Positions 1 to 6,388 of a stretch of 6,602 nt of DNA are shown here, piece after piece. Positions within the stretch are counted from its first letter, which is position 1; every line of letters begins with the position of its first letter. The DNA is from Pseudomonadota bacterium (GTDB lineage Bacteria > Pseudomonadota > Gammaproteobacteria > Burkholderiales > SG8-39), in the NCBI GenBank assembly GCA_021848555.1, contig JAJZUN010000159.1:1-6602 (forward strand), written 5' to 3'. A model generated the notes under the pieces. It did not search any database and was not told where the DNA came from. It saw only the letters and a list, made by a program, of their open reading frames with translations. Position numbers and translations under genes: made by a program.

Positions 1-337
1 CCAGCGCCGGGCCGGCTCGGCCCTGGCGCGCCATCTGGTAGCCATCGAGGCAGGTGATCACCGAGGACGACTCGCCGGGCAGGTTGATCAGGATGGCGGT
101 GGTCGAGCCGCCGTATTGCGCGCCGTAATAAATGCCGGCGAGCATGATCAGCGCCGAAATCGGCGACAGGTTGAAAGTCACCGGCAGCAGCATCGCGATG
201 GTGGCGATCGGCCCGATGCCGGGCAGCACTCCGATCAGCGTCCCGAGGAGCACGCCGAGGAAGCAGTACATCAGGTTTTGCAGGCTCAGCGCGACGCCGA
301 AGCCGATACTCAGGTTGTGAATCAGTGCGAAGTCCAT
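1..337 (-). CDS. tctA: TctA-family large membrane subunit of a tripartite tricarboxylate transporter, 5' part only
   Basis: This is the N-terminal 112 residues of the large permease subunit of a TctABC system, which imports citrate-like or other carboxylates together with a periplasmic binding protein. The family signatures are visible. A glycine/proline-rich segment [17 protein letters not shown] lies at residues 36-52, and a second conserved stretch at residues 70-89 contains [11 protein letters not shown] and ends NLPGE. The first membrane segment is at about residues 10-35. The ATG at 337 is preceded by GGAG with a 7-nt gap, and it lies 2 nt after the tctB stop, so the two genes are surely cotranscribed and probably translationally coupled. 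The family is usually about 500 residues long, so most of the gene lies outside the left edge. Nothing in the visible part looks damaged. The substrate cannot be told from this sequence. Confidence 0.93.
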   Translation of the reverse strand, partial: MDFALIHNLSIGFGVALSLQNLMYCFLGVLLGTLIGVLPGIGPIATIAMLLPVTFNLSPISALIMLAGIYYGAQYGGSTTAILINLPGESSSVITCLDGYQMARQGRAGPAL

Positions 338-339
338 GC

Positions 340-927
340 TTATTCTCCCGGCCACAGATTGAACGGCAGCCCCAGGCCTTTGACAAAGACCAGCACCCCG
401 AACAGCGCCAGCCCGACGGTCAGGATCACGATTTCCTGTTTGCGGAAATCGTGGCCGCCCAGCGCGCTGAGGACGATCAGTATCACGGTTGAAAGCACCA
501 GACCCAGCGGCTTGAGAGCATAGCCGAAGATAACCACCGCGAGCAGGATCAGGAACATCGCCCGCGGTCCGAATGCGCCGATGAACAGGGCCAGCGCGAG
601 CCCGGTGAGCGCAAACTCCGCCAGCGGCGCACCTTTGAGCAGACTATCGCCGAAATAGGTCGCCCCGCCGACCAGCAAAGCGCCGACCAGCAGCGGCAGG
701 CGGAAGGTGAAGACCTTGAACGGGTGCTCGAACTTCGACACGAAGGAGCGGAAGAAAATGACGGCCCCCAGGATCGCAAGCAGCCCGCCCAGCACCGTCG
801 GGAAATAAGCGGGGCCCATGCGCACCGCTGAACCCATCGGATAATTGAACGCCACCAGCATGAAGCCGAGACCAAAACCCGTAAACATCAGCCCGGCCCA
901 GAAATCCTTGCCGTTCTTCACTTTCAT
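340..927 (-). CDS. tctB: TctB-family small membrane subunit of a tripartite tricarboxylate transporter
   Basis: This is a 195-residue hydrophobic protein of the TctB family, the small membrane subunit that pairs with TctA. It has an N-terminal membrane helix at about residues 9-28. The family-typical [10 protein letters not shown] motif follows at about 38-47, a second helix just after it, one at about 74-92, and a long hydrophobic C-terminal half that would make two or three more spans. The ATG at 927 was chosen because GGAGG lies 8 nt upstream. An in-frame start at 960 would add 11 residues, has no ribosome site and would run through that Shine-Dalgarno sequence. The gene sits 2 nt upstream of tctA. 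The expected partner tctC is not next to it; the upstream gene is a cyclic-nucleotide-binding protein. The family call is secure, the substrate is unknown. Confidence 0.92.
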   Translation of the reverse strand: MKVKNGKDFWAGLMFTGFGLGFMLVAFNYPMGSAVRMGPAYFPTVLGGLLAILGAVIFFRSFVSKFEHPFKVFTFRLPLLVGALLVGGATYFGDSLLKGAPLAEFALTGLALALFIGAFGPRAMFLILLAVVIFGYALKPLGLVLSTVILIVLSALGGHDFRKQEIVILTVGLALFGVLVFVKGLGLPFNLWPGE

Positions 928-1021
928 TACCAAGCCCTCCATACATTTTTTGTGCGCCATTCTGCCACATCCGCATGCAGCTCGCGTAAGGGTTTGCCCG
1001 CCCGCGGGTTTGCAGCCGGCG

Positions 1022-1552
1022 TCAGTTGCCTTCCTTGTCCATCAGGCTCACCAGTTTGACACTGGTCTGGCGCAGACGCTGCGACAGCATCAGCACCAAC
1101 TCCATCAGGATTTTCGCTCCCAGAATGGGTTGTTCCAGAATAATACGCGCCAGGTTCTCGCGCGACAGTACTGCAATCACGCAGGGCTCTGCGGCGACGC
1201 AGGTGGCGAAGCGCGGTTCGCCGTCTATCATGGACATTTCGCCCAGCGTCTTGCCTGCCTCGACCGAAGCGATGAGCTTGGGCGTGTTCCAGCGGTCTTG
1301 TTTGAAGACTTCGACGCTGCCCTCGATCATCAGCAGCATGAAATCGCCCTGTTCGCCTTCGTGGATGATCTCCTGGCCGGGCCCGGCGCGATAGACCTGC
1401 ATGAAATGGCTCATCAGCCTGATTTCCGCCATATTGAAGTTCTCGAACAGCGGCGAGTAGGTGATCATGCGATGCATCTTCCCCGCAAATTGGGTCGCAT
1501 CGCCAAGGTATTCCAGGTGTGCCAAGTGATCGAGTTTGTCGTCCTCAGCCAT
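1022..1552 (-). CDS. Stand-alone cyclic nucleotide-binding (Crp-type) domain protein
   Basis: This is a 176-residue protein made almost entirely of one cNMP-binding beta-barrel domain (about residues 32-145), as in the sensor half of Crp/Fnr regulators. The phosphate-binding cassette is visible at residues 104-117 (GEMSMIDGEPRFAT), with the conserved Glu105 and Arg114 that in family members contact the ribose and the cyclic phosphate. The residue after the arginine is Phe, where E. coli Crp has Ser83, so cAMP specificity is uncertain. After a C-terminal helix (about 140-162) the protein stops: there is no helix-turn-helix, kinase or channel domain. It is therefore more likely a ligand-responsive partner protein than a transcription factor. 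No signal peptide is seen, so it is probably cytoplasmic. The start at 1552 has only a weak GGAA upstream, but the reading frame and a promoter 70-100 bp upstream support it. Its target is unknown. Confidence 0.85.
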   Translation of the reverse strand: MAEDDKLDHLAHLEYLGDATQFAGKMHRMITYSPLFENFNMAEIRLMSHFMQVYRAGPGQEIIHEGEQGDFMLLMIEGSVEVFKQDRWNTPKLIASVEAGKTLGEMSMIDGEPRFATCVAAEPCVIAVLSRENLARIILEQPILGAKILMELVLMLSQRLRQTSVKLVSLMDKEGN

Positions 1553-1623
1553 TAGGTTCCAGTCCGACGCAGGCGGACCGGGCGGAACCGGATGGGCCCC
1601 GCCAGCGAGCCCGGCGCCCGCCG

Positions 1624-1652
1624 ATTATGCCGAATCCCGGTGTTAAGCTCAA
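1624..1652 (-). promoter_or_regulatory. Sigma70-type promoter upstream of the cyclic nucleotide-binding protein gene
   Basis: On the minus strand a -35 box TTGAGC (1652-1647; 4 of 6 consensus) and a -10 box CATAAT (1629-1624; 5 of 6) are separated by exactly 17 bp. Transcription would begin near 1616, giving a leader of about 60 nt before the ATG at 1552. The boxes lie in the 113-bp gap after the ubiA-like gene, so the downstream group (this gene and possibly tctBA) can be transcribed independently. The site was found by eye and has not been tested. Confidence 0.6.
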
Positions 1653-1665
1653 ATCGGCCTTGGAC

Positions 1666-2589
1666 TCACCATATCAGCCAAACGGTAACGCCCAGCCAGC
1701 CGGCCGCGGTAAGCCCCATGTGCGCGTCGGTCAGCAGTGTCCGCGCCGGGTCTTCGCCGCCGCGCCGGTGCAGCAGGAAGATGTAGCGAAAAATGCCGTA
1801 CAGCACGAAAGGCAAGGTGTAAATCAGCTTGTCGGTGTGATGCAGCGCTATCGTGTCGGGGCTGACGGTGTACAGGCTGTAACTGACGATCACCCCGGCG
1901 GCGCTGATCGCCATCATGGTATCGAGCAGCGCCGGACTGTAGTCGTCCAGCACCGGACGCAGGCTCGGGCCCCCGAGTCCATCGCCGTCGCTCACCATCA
2001 GCTCGGCACGGCGCTTGGCGAAGCCGAGGAATATCGTGAGCAGCAGGCCGCACAGCAGCAACCACTGCGAGGGTGCGATACCCACCCCCCAGGTGCCGGC
2101 GAAAATGCGCAGCATGAAGCCGGCCGCGATGATGAACACGTCGAGGATGGCGATGTGCTTCAGGCCCGCGCTGTAGGCCAGATTGAGCACCAGATACGCG
2201 ATCAGCAGGACCGCCACGCCGGGCGAGGCCGAGGCGCCCAGCGCGAGCCCCGCGGCGGCGCAGATAACGGCCAGCACCATCGCCTCGCCGGTGCGCACCG
2301 TGCCGCTGGCCAGGGGCCGGCCGCGCTTCAGCGGATGCGCCTGATCCGCCTTGCGGTCAAAAATGTCGTTGAGTATGTAGACGCAGCTCGACAGCAGGCA
2401 GAATCCGGCTGCTGCGAACAGCACCTTGACCCTCAGTTCGGGCAGATGGCCGACGTCGCCGAACAGCAGGCCGATCAACACAAAGCCGTTCTTGATCCAC
2501 TGATGCGGACGCAGCAACTGGATCAGCTGCTGCGCAAACGCAGAACCTCTAGCAGGCTGTTGAAAATCGCTTCCCTGGCGGAACATCAT
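1666..2589 (-). CDS. UbiA-family prenyltransferase resembling decaprenyl-phosphate phosphoribosyltransferase
   Basis: This is a 307-residue integral membrane prenyltransferase of the UbiA superfamily. The first Asp-rich motif is NDIFDRKAD (residues 74-82), followed by HPLKRGRP (85-92). The second-half motif YSAGLKHIAILD is at 139-150, with KRRAEL at 192-197 and DDYSPALLD at 215-223. The ND..D...D plus HP.K..RP combination and the LLRPHQWIKN entry segment (25-34) match the branch that transfers phosphoribose from PRPP to polyprenyl phosphate. They fit that branch better than the ubiquinone, heme O or menaquinone branches. About eight or nine membrane helices are expected. The N-terminus is odd: the first 12 or so codons lie in an imperfect palindrome, the tandem ATGs at 2589 and 2586 sit in its loop, and no Shine-Dalgarno sequence precedes them. 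The native 5' end may have been replaced. The family is clear; the exact substrate is inferred. Confidence 0.85.
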   Translation of the reverse strand: MMFRQGSDFQQPARGSAFAQQLIQLLRPHQWIKNGFVLIGLLFGDVGHLPELRVKVLFAAAGFCLLSSCVYILNDIFDRKADQAHPLKRGRPLASGTVRTGEAMVLAVICAAAGLALGASASPGVAVLLIAYLVLNLAYSAGLKHIAILDVFIIAAGFMLRIFAGTWGVGIAPSQWLLLCGLLLTIFLGFAKRRAELMVSDGDGLGGPSLRPVLDDYSPALLDTMMAISAAGVIVSYSLYTVSPDTIALHHTDKLIYTLPFVLYGIFRYIFLLHRRGGEDPARTLLTDAHMGLTAAGWLGVTVWLIW

Positions 2590-2635
2590 GCGCGCAGCAA
2601 ATAGTGTCGCAGAGGGAAGCGATTTTCAGCAGCCT
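2554..2635. repeat. Imperfect palindrome with 23-bp inverted arms, MITE-like, overlapping the start of the UbiA-family gene
   Basis: Two 23-bp arms, 2554-2576 (begins AGGCTGTTGAAAATCGC) and 2613-2635 (its complement begins AGGCTGCTGAAAATCGC), match at 22 of 23 positions in inverted orientation and enclose a 36-bp loop. A third, shorter copy of the outer sequence (AGGGTGTTGAAAA on the minus strand, 2684-2672) lies between the neighbouring hairpin and the glycosyltransferase stop codon. Ends of the GGCTGTTGAAAA type are common at insertion-sequence termini, which suggests a miniature non-autonomous element or an IS remnant. No transposase and no convincing target-site duplication are visible. 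In RNA the arms would form a very stable hairpin with the UbiA start codons in its loop. Confidence 0.7.
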
Positions 2636-2652
2636 CTGATATGGGGGATATG

Positions 2653-2675
2653 AAAGGGGGCGTGCCCCCTTTTTT
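2653..2675 (+). terminator. G/C-rich hairpin with a T6 tail (Rho-independent terminator shape on the plus strand)
   Basis: AAAGGGGG, a CGTG loop, then CCCCCTTTTTT form an 8-bp stem followed by T residues when read on the plus strand. No plus-strand gene is present to use it. On the minus strand, the direction of transcription here, the same stem ends in only three T residues, so it would act weakly between the glycosyltransferase and UbiA-family genes. It lies among fragments of the neighbouring inverted repeat and may be part of the same mobile element. Confidence 0.5.
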
Positions 2676-2685
2676 CAACACCCTT

Positions 2686-4221
2686 TCAGCGGACGGGGAT
2701 GGTTTCATCGGGGAAATAGCGTTCGCAGAAGTAGCAATGCCCGAGCGGAAGGTAGGCAGGGATTCTATAGTAACGGTCGCGCAGCGGCCGCAGCACCCGC
2801 TCGCGGTAGGCCGCGTAGTCGAACGCCTGCCCCAGAACCAGATAGAACCTGGCGCCGTGCAGATCGAACTGGCGGAACTCCGCCTTGGCGAAATAGGGGA
2901 TGTAGTCGGCAGGATTGGGCGGGTTCTTGCGCAGCACCAGGATGTTCTTGCCCGCCAGCGTCCGGAAATCGGTAAGGATGTCATCCTGACGCGCATGCGA
3001 AGACGCGGACCCGAACACGAAGAAATACCTGCCCGAGGCATAGGACGCCGTCACCGCCGGGGAGAATCCGTCTGCCGAGAACTCGTACGCCCCGGCATAG
3101 GGCTCGAGCCGCTGCAGCAGCTCGGCGGTTTTGACGTGAAACACGATGCCGTCGTAGAGCCGGCTGTTCTTCCATATTTCCATCGGCAGCAGGCTCGCGC
3201 CGACGACCGCTGCCAGGTGAATTGCCGAGAACACCGACAGGTAGACAATCGACTTGCGCAGCTGCGCGGCGTTGAGGGCAAGCGCGGCGGCGATGAAGAA
3301 AAACGGCACGAACGAAAGCAGCCAGTGCAATCCGATTTGCTTGACCAGGGAAAGCAGAGCGAACACCGAAAGCGGCGCCACCCAGGCGAGCATGAAAAAC
3401 CGCGCGCGCGGATCGGCGAGCTTGGACCCCAACGCAGCGCGTACGCGCCAGAATTGGTAGAGCGCGACCGGACACAGCATGTACACCACGGAGAGCAGAT
3501 ACAGCGGCGGGGTGCGCAGCGACCAGCCGGCGTCGTCATGCCGGTTGTAGACGTTGAACTGCAGATTGGCCCAGCAGTGTTCGTAGTTCCACCACACATT
3601 GAATGCGGCAAAGGGCAGCGCGCATGCGACCACGGTCGCCAAGCCGCACCAGCTGCGCCGGCCCGTCGGCTGGCTCAGAACGAAAGCGATGTACACCAAC
3701 CCGAGCAGGACGGCAAAGTACTTCGACAGGAATGCAAGGCCGAGCAAGGCGCCCGAAACCGCGTACAGCGGCTGCGATTCGCGCCGCAACGCCGCGGCAA
3801 AGCAAAGCGCCGACAGGAAGGAGAACAGCACCAGCGGCGTATCGGTGGTGATGAGCACGTTCCAGACATTCACCGGCAGCAGCAGGAACGCGAGCGCCGC
3901 GACAAAGGCTTTGTCTTCGTCCACGCGCAGCAGATAGCGCAGCATGCCGAGCGCCACCAGCGCGGGCAGGACGATCACGGGCAGGCGCAACACCCATTCG
4001 GCCCGGGACAGTTGCAGCAGCAGCGCCAGGATCCAGCCGACCATGGGCGGATGATCGTAGAAACCGTAATCCGGGTAGACGCCCCAGTAGACGAAATAGG
4101 CCTCATCCCCCGTCATCGGCAGCGTTCGGGCGAGCCAGAACTTGAATGCCAGCGTCAGCACCAGCGCGAGGTAAAACGCGGTTCGCAGCGGTACCGCGGC
4201 ACGGCCGGAGGGAGTTCGCAT
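2686..4221 (-). CDS. Family 39 (ArnT/PMT-like) membrane glycosyltransferase
   Basis: This is a 511-residue polytopic membrane protein of the GT39/PMT_2 type. Such enzymes use a polyprenyl-phosphate-linked sugar to glycosylate a lipid or protein on the outer face of the inner membrane. The acidic pair in the first outer loop (GDEAY, Asp39-Glu40) and the following YDHPPMVGW segment (Asp56-His57-Pro-Pro) are the family hallmarks. TTDTPL (125-130), LSKYFA (165-170) and NVWWNYEHCWANL (208-220) also fit. Roughly eleven hydrophobic spans run to about residue 350, followed by a soluble C-terminal domain of about 150 residues, presumably periplasmic. The ATG at 4221 is 25 bp after the permease gene stop and has no Shine-Dalgarno sequence. 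TATAAT lies seven bases upstream of it. The acceptor and sugar are unknown. A neighbouring UbiA-family enzyme that charges polyprenyl phosphate is a possible source of donor; this is inference. Confidence 0.88.
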   Translation of the reverse strand: MRTPSGRAAVPLRTAFYLALVLTLAFKFWLARTLPMTGDEAYFVYWGVYPDYGFYDHPPMVGWILALLLQLSRAEWVLRLPVIVLPALVALGMLRYLLRVDEDKAFVAALAFLLLPVNVWNVLITTDTPLVLFSFLSALCFAAALRRESQPLYAVSGALLGLAFLSKYFAVLLGLVYIAFVLSQPTGRRSWCGLATVVACALPFAAFNVWWNYEHCWANLQFNVYNRHDDAGWSLRTPPLYLLSVVYMLCPVALYQFWRVRAALGSKLADPRARFFMLAWVAPLSVFALLSLVKQIGLHWLLSFVPFFFIAAALALNAAQLRKSIVYLSVFSAIHLAAVVGASLLPMEIWKNSRLYDGIVFHVKTAELLQRLEPYAGAYEFSADGFSPAVTASYASGRYFFVFGSASSHARQDDILTDFRTLAGKNILVLRKNPPNPADYIPYFAKAEFRQFDLHGARFYLVLGQAFDYAAYRERVLRPLRDRYYRIPAYLPLGHCYFCERYFPDETIPVR

Positions 4222-4228
4222 GGCCGCG

Positions 4229-4234
4229 ATTATA
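4229..4234 (-). promoter_or_regulatory. Perfect TATAAT -10 box directly before the glycosyltransferase start codon
   Basis: The minus strand reads TATAAT at 4234-4229, with seven bases before the ATG at 4221. A start site at the normal distance would fall on or next to the A of the ATG, giving a leaderless or near-leaderless transcript. That would fit the lack of a Shine-Dalgarno sequence. No convincing -35 box is found at 16-18 bp, so the call is tentative. A chance match in the 25-bp gap is possible. Confidence 0.35.
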
Positions 4235-4246
4235 AGGGCTCGCGGC

Positions 4247-4960
4247 TCACCAGGCGCGCACGATCAGCGTGGCACCGTTGACGATGATCAGCGTATAGAC
4301 GAACAGCAGAATGCGCCGCGCCGAGAGGCGGTGATGCAGCCAATTGCCCAGGACCAGACCCAATGCCGCGAACGGAGCGAGCAGCAGGGCCGAGAGCAGC
4401 AGTTGATCCTGCCCGATCAATCCGGCAGCCGCGGTCAGCACGAGGCGCACCAGGCCGACCATCAGGATCAGCCGCGCCATGGTGGCGCGAAACGCCGACT
4501 TGTCGGCAATGCGCCGCGACATGTAGATGGTATAGATCGGCCCCCCGATCCCGTACAGGGCGCTGAATATGCCACCCACCACGCCGGCCGGAATCGCCCA
4601 GGCAGGATGCAGCGGCCCCGCTCCGGGCCGGCGCGCGAGGCTGCTGAGACCCGCGTAAAGCACGAAGCAGCCGAGCAGCAGCAGCAATGCGCGCTCGGGC
4701 AGCTTGACCAGCAGCGCAAGTCCCAGCGCGAGGCCGAGAAGCATGAAAGGCAGGATGCGCCTGAGCTCGCCGCGGTCGGCCTGGCCACGCAGGCGCGTGC
4801 CCAGGGCGATCGCGGCGAACAGATCGAGCAGCAAGGTGAGCGGCACGACAAAGCGCAGCGGCAGCAGGTGCGCCAGCAGCGGCGTGTTGGTGAGCGTGGC
4901 GCCGAAACCGACCATGCCGAAAATGACATAGCCGAACAGCACCACCAGCGGCGCCAGCAC
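4247..4960 (-). CDS. TauE/SafE-family (sulfite exporter-like) membrane permease
   Basis: This is a 237-residue integral membrane protein of the TauE/SafE (formerly DUF81) family. Members move small organosulfur or sulfite-type anions or related solutes across the inner membrane. The internal two-fold repeat is visible. The first half has a glycine-rich helix FGMVGFGATLTNTPLL at about residues 14-29, and the second half has a matching GGIFSALYGIGGPIYTIYM at 129-147. Seven to eight hydrophobic helices are expected. The GTG at 4960 was chosen because a full GGGAGG lies 5 nt upstream. The open frame continues to 5155, but that part is low in hydrophobicity, overlaps the end of aroG and has no ribosome site. 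A TTG at 4990 is possible but has no Shine-Dalgarno sequence. It lies 100 bp after aroG and 25 bp before the glycosyltransferase. The substrate cannot be predicted. Confidence 0.85.
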   Translation of the reverse strand: MLAPLVVLFGYVIFGMVGFGATLTNTPLLAHLLPLRFVVPLTLLLDLFAAIALGTRLRGQADRGELRRILPFMLLGLALGLALLVKLPERALLLLLGCFVLYAGLSSLARRPGAGPLHPAWAIPAGVVGGIFSALYGIGGPIYTIYMSRRIADKSAFRATMARLILMVGLVRLVLTAAAGLIGQDQLLLSALLLAPFAALGLVLGNWLHHRLSARRILLFVYTLIIVNGATLIVRAW

Positions 4961-5060
4961 GCACACCTCCCAGCCCAGCGCCTGCGCCAAATTGTGAAAA
5001 AGATCGATATGCCCCCGCAATCGACGCGCAGCGTGCCCCGCGCCCGAGCAGTGTGAACAG

Positions 5061-6131
5061 CTACTCGTCGGCCGCCTGCACCAGGCGGCGCTTGCGCACC
5101 GCCTCGGCCAGGCAATCGAGCAGTTTGACGCTGTCGTCCCAGCCGATGCAGGCATCGGTGATCGACACGCCGTAGGCGAGCGGTTTGCCCGGTACCAGAT
5201 CCTGCCGCCCGGGTTGCAGATGCGATTCCGCCATCACGCCGACGATGCGCCCGTCGCCCGCGGCGATCTGGGCGGCGATATCGGCGCACACGTCCATCTG
5301 GCGGCGAAAGTCCTTGGAACTGTTGGCATGGGAAAAATCGATCATCAGGCGTTGTTCCAGCCCGGCCGCCGCCAGGTGCTTTGCCGCCGCGTCCACGCTC
5401 GCCGCGTCGTAGTTGGGCTTGGGCCCGCCGCGCAGGATCACATGGCAGTCCTCGTTGCCGTTGGTGGAGACGATCGCCGAATGCCCGGCTTTGGTGACCG
5501 AGAGAAAATGATGCGGCTGGCGTGAAGTCTTGATCGCGTCCACCGCGATCCGGATATTGCCATCGGTGCCGTTCTTGAATCCGACCGGGCATGACAATCC
5601 CGAGGCAAGCTCGCGGTGCACCTGCGATTCCGTGGTGCGCGCGCCGATTGCGCCCCAGCTCACCAGGTCGGCGATGTACTGCGGCGTGATCATGTCGAGG
5701 TACTCCACCCCGGCCGGCAGGCCCAGTTCGTTGATGTCGAGCAGCACGCTGCGCGCCAGGCGCAGGCCCTCGTTGATCTGGAACGTGCCGTCCAACCGCG
5801 GGTCGTTGATCAGCCCCTTCCATCCCACGGTGGTGCGCGGCTTCTCGAAATAGACGCGCATCACGATGAGCAGGTCGGCGGCATGCCTGGCCTTTTCCCG
5901 CACCAGGCGCTGCGCATATTCCAGCGCCGATTTCGGGTCGTGGATGGAGCACGGTCCGATGATCACCAGCAGCCGGTCGTCGGCCGCATGCAGGATGCCG
6001 TGTATGCCCTGGCGCGCCGCGTAGGTGACCCGTTCGGCCGCTTCGGATACCGGAAATTCGCGGATCGCGTGCGAGGGCGGCGCGAGTTCCTTGATCTCGC
6101 GGATACGGACGTCGTCAACCTTGTGGGTCAT
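5061..6131 (-). CDS. aroG: 3-deoxy-D-arabino-heptulosonate-7-phosphate (DAHP) synthase, AroG type
   Basis: This is a 356-residue type I DAHP synthase that condenses phosphoenolpyruvate and erythrose 4-phosphate in the cytoplasm, the first step towards Phe, Tyr and Trp. It keeps the E. coli AroG numbering. The four metal ligands Cys61 (GPCSIHD), His268 (DFSHANSSK), Glu302 (VMAESHL) and Asp326 (ITDACIGW) are present, with KPRTTVGWKGL at 97-107 and ARTTESQVHRE at 164-174. Residues known for Phe feedback in E. coli AroG (Asp146, Pro150, Gln151, Ser180, Phe209, Ser211, Val221) are also conserved. Ser211 favours the Phe-type over the Tyr-type, which has Gly there, so Phe inhibition is likely. The ATG at 6131 has AAGGAG with a 5-nt gap and gives the family's length. 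The frame is open back to 6326, but that extension is not family-like. A leader-peptide attenuator lies upstream. Confidence 0.97.
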   Translation of the reverse strand: MTHKVDDVRIREIKELAPPSHAIREFPVSEAAERVTYAARQGIHGILHAADDRLLVIIGPCSIHDPKSALEYAQRLVREKARHAADLLIVMRVYFEKPRTTVGWKGLINDPRLDGTFQINEGLRLARSVLLDINELGLPAGVEYLDMITPQYIADLVSWGAIGARTTESQVHRELASGLSCPVGFKNGTDGNIRIAVDAIKTSRQPHHFLSVTKAGHSAIVSTNGNEDCHVILRGGPKPNYDAASVDAAAKHLAAAGLEQRLMIDFSHANSSKDFRRQMDVCADIAAQIAAGDGRIVGVMAESHLQPGRQDLVPGKPLAYGVSITDACIGWDDSVKLLDCLAEAVRKRRLVQAADE

Positions 6132-6294
6132 GATTTCTCCTTGATACCAACTGGACCGCGGCCGGGCAGTTGCGTCTGTCCGCGCTGGCATAATTGTAGG
6201 GCGTGCGATAGCGGTCTGGTTCATGGTCTGATCTCGGGTAACAAAAACTATTTTCTCGGTACACGGCGCAACGCCGGGCACCAGCTTCAAGACA

Positions 6295-6319
6295 GCCCGC
6301 GCAAGGGTTACGCGCGGGC
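6295..6319 (-). promoter_or_regulatory. Strong hairpin in the untranslated stretch between the attenuator and aroG
   Basis: GCCCGCGC and GCGCGGGC form a perfect 8-bp stem with a 9-nt loop, starting just after the attenuator's T tract on the minus strand. It has no T tail, so it is not a terminator. It would sit at the 5' end of whatever passes the terminator, and could protect the aroG message or slow polymerase. A smaller hairpin (CGGCG-TTG-CGCCG, 6264-6276) follows. The rest of 6132-6331 holds a possible -10 box TACAAT (6198-6193) without a good -35 box, and the aroG ribosome site. Confidence 0.5.
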
Positions 6320-6324
6320 GGTCC

Positions 6325-6366
6325 AAAAAACAAAAAACCGCCAGGCTGTCAGCACTGGCGGTTTTT
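6325..6366 (-). terminator. Rho-independent terminator of the aroG attenuator
   Basis: On the minus strand CCGCCAG (6361-6355) and CTGGCGG (6344-6338) form a 7-bp G/C stem. It is extended by pairing of the five A residues before it (6366-6362) with the T tract after it, and a 10-nt segment closes the loop. The tail is T6-G-T6 (6337-6325), a very strong signal. It lies 22 nt after the stop codon of the aromatic-rich leader ORF and about 200 nt before aroG. Its position suggests a regulated attenuator rather than an end-of-gene terminator. The A tract and T tail make it nearly symmetrical, so it could also work on the plus strand. Confidence 0.85.
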
Positions 6367-6388
6367 CGGGATACTTTTGGGCGCGAAC

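Noticed and set aside
953..969. A sigma54-like element (TGGCAG...CGCA on the minus strand) upstream of tctB
   Set aside because: The spacing between the GG and GC elements is one base off the -24/-12 consensus. The -12 part is a poor match, and nothing else supports it.
1519..2604. A 361-codon open frame on the plus strand, opposite the UbiA-family gene
   Set aside because: It has the same antisense-shadow character: a Gln/His/Arg-rich product, no recognisable domain, and no ribosome site matched to a conserved start.
2641..4281. A 546-codon open frame on the plus strand, opposite the glycosyltransferase gene
   Set aside because: It is an antisense shadow of a GC-rich gene. Its product is rich in Gln, Arg and His with no fold or motif, while the minus strand encodes a clear GT39 protein.
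5000..5060. A weak hairpin plus T-run (TCGAT...ATCGA then CTTTTT on the minus strand) after aroG, as a terminator
   Set aside because: The stem is only five base pairs with an 11-nt loop that is mostly G. It is too weak to call, so aroG may read through into the permease gene.
4961..5155. A longer start for the TauE/SafE permease, overlapping the end of aroG
   Set aside because: The extension is Arg/Cys/Ser-rich and not membrane-like, and it has no ribosome site. The GTG at 4960 has GGGAGG 5 nt upstream and fits the family length.
6132..6326. A 65-codon N-terminal extension of aroG in the same open frame
   Set aside because: The residues do not resemble any AroG N-terminus. The ATG at 6131 has a strong AAGGAG site and gives exact E. 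coli residue numbering, and the extension would start at a TTG inside the terminator tail.
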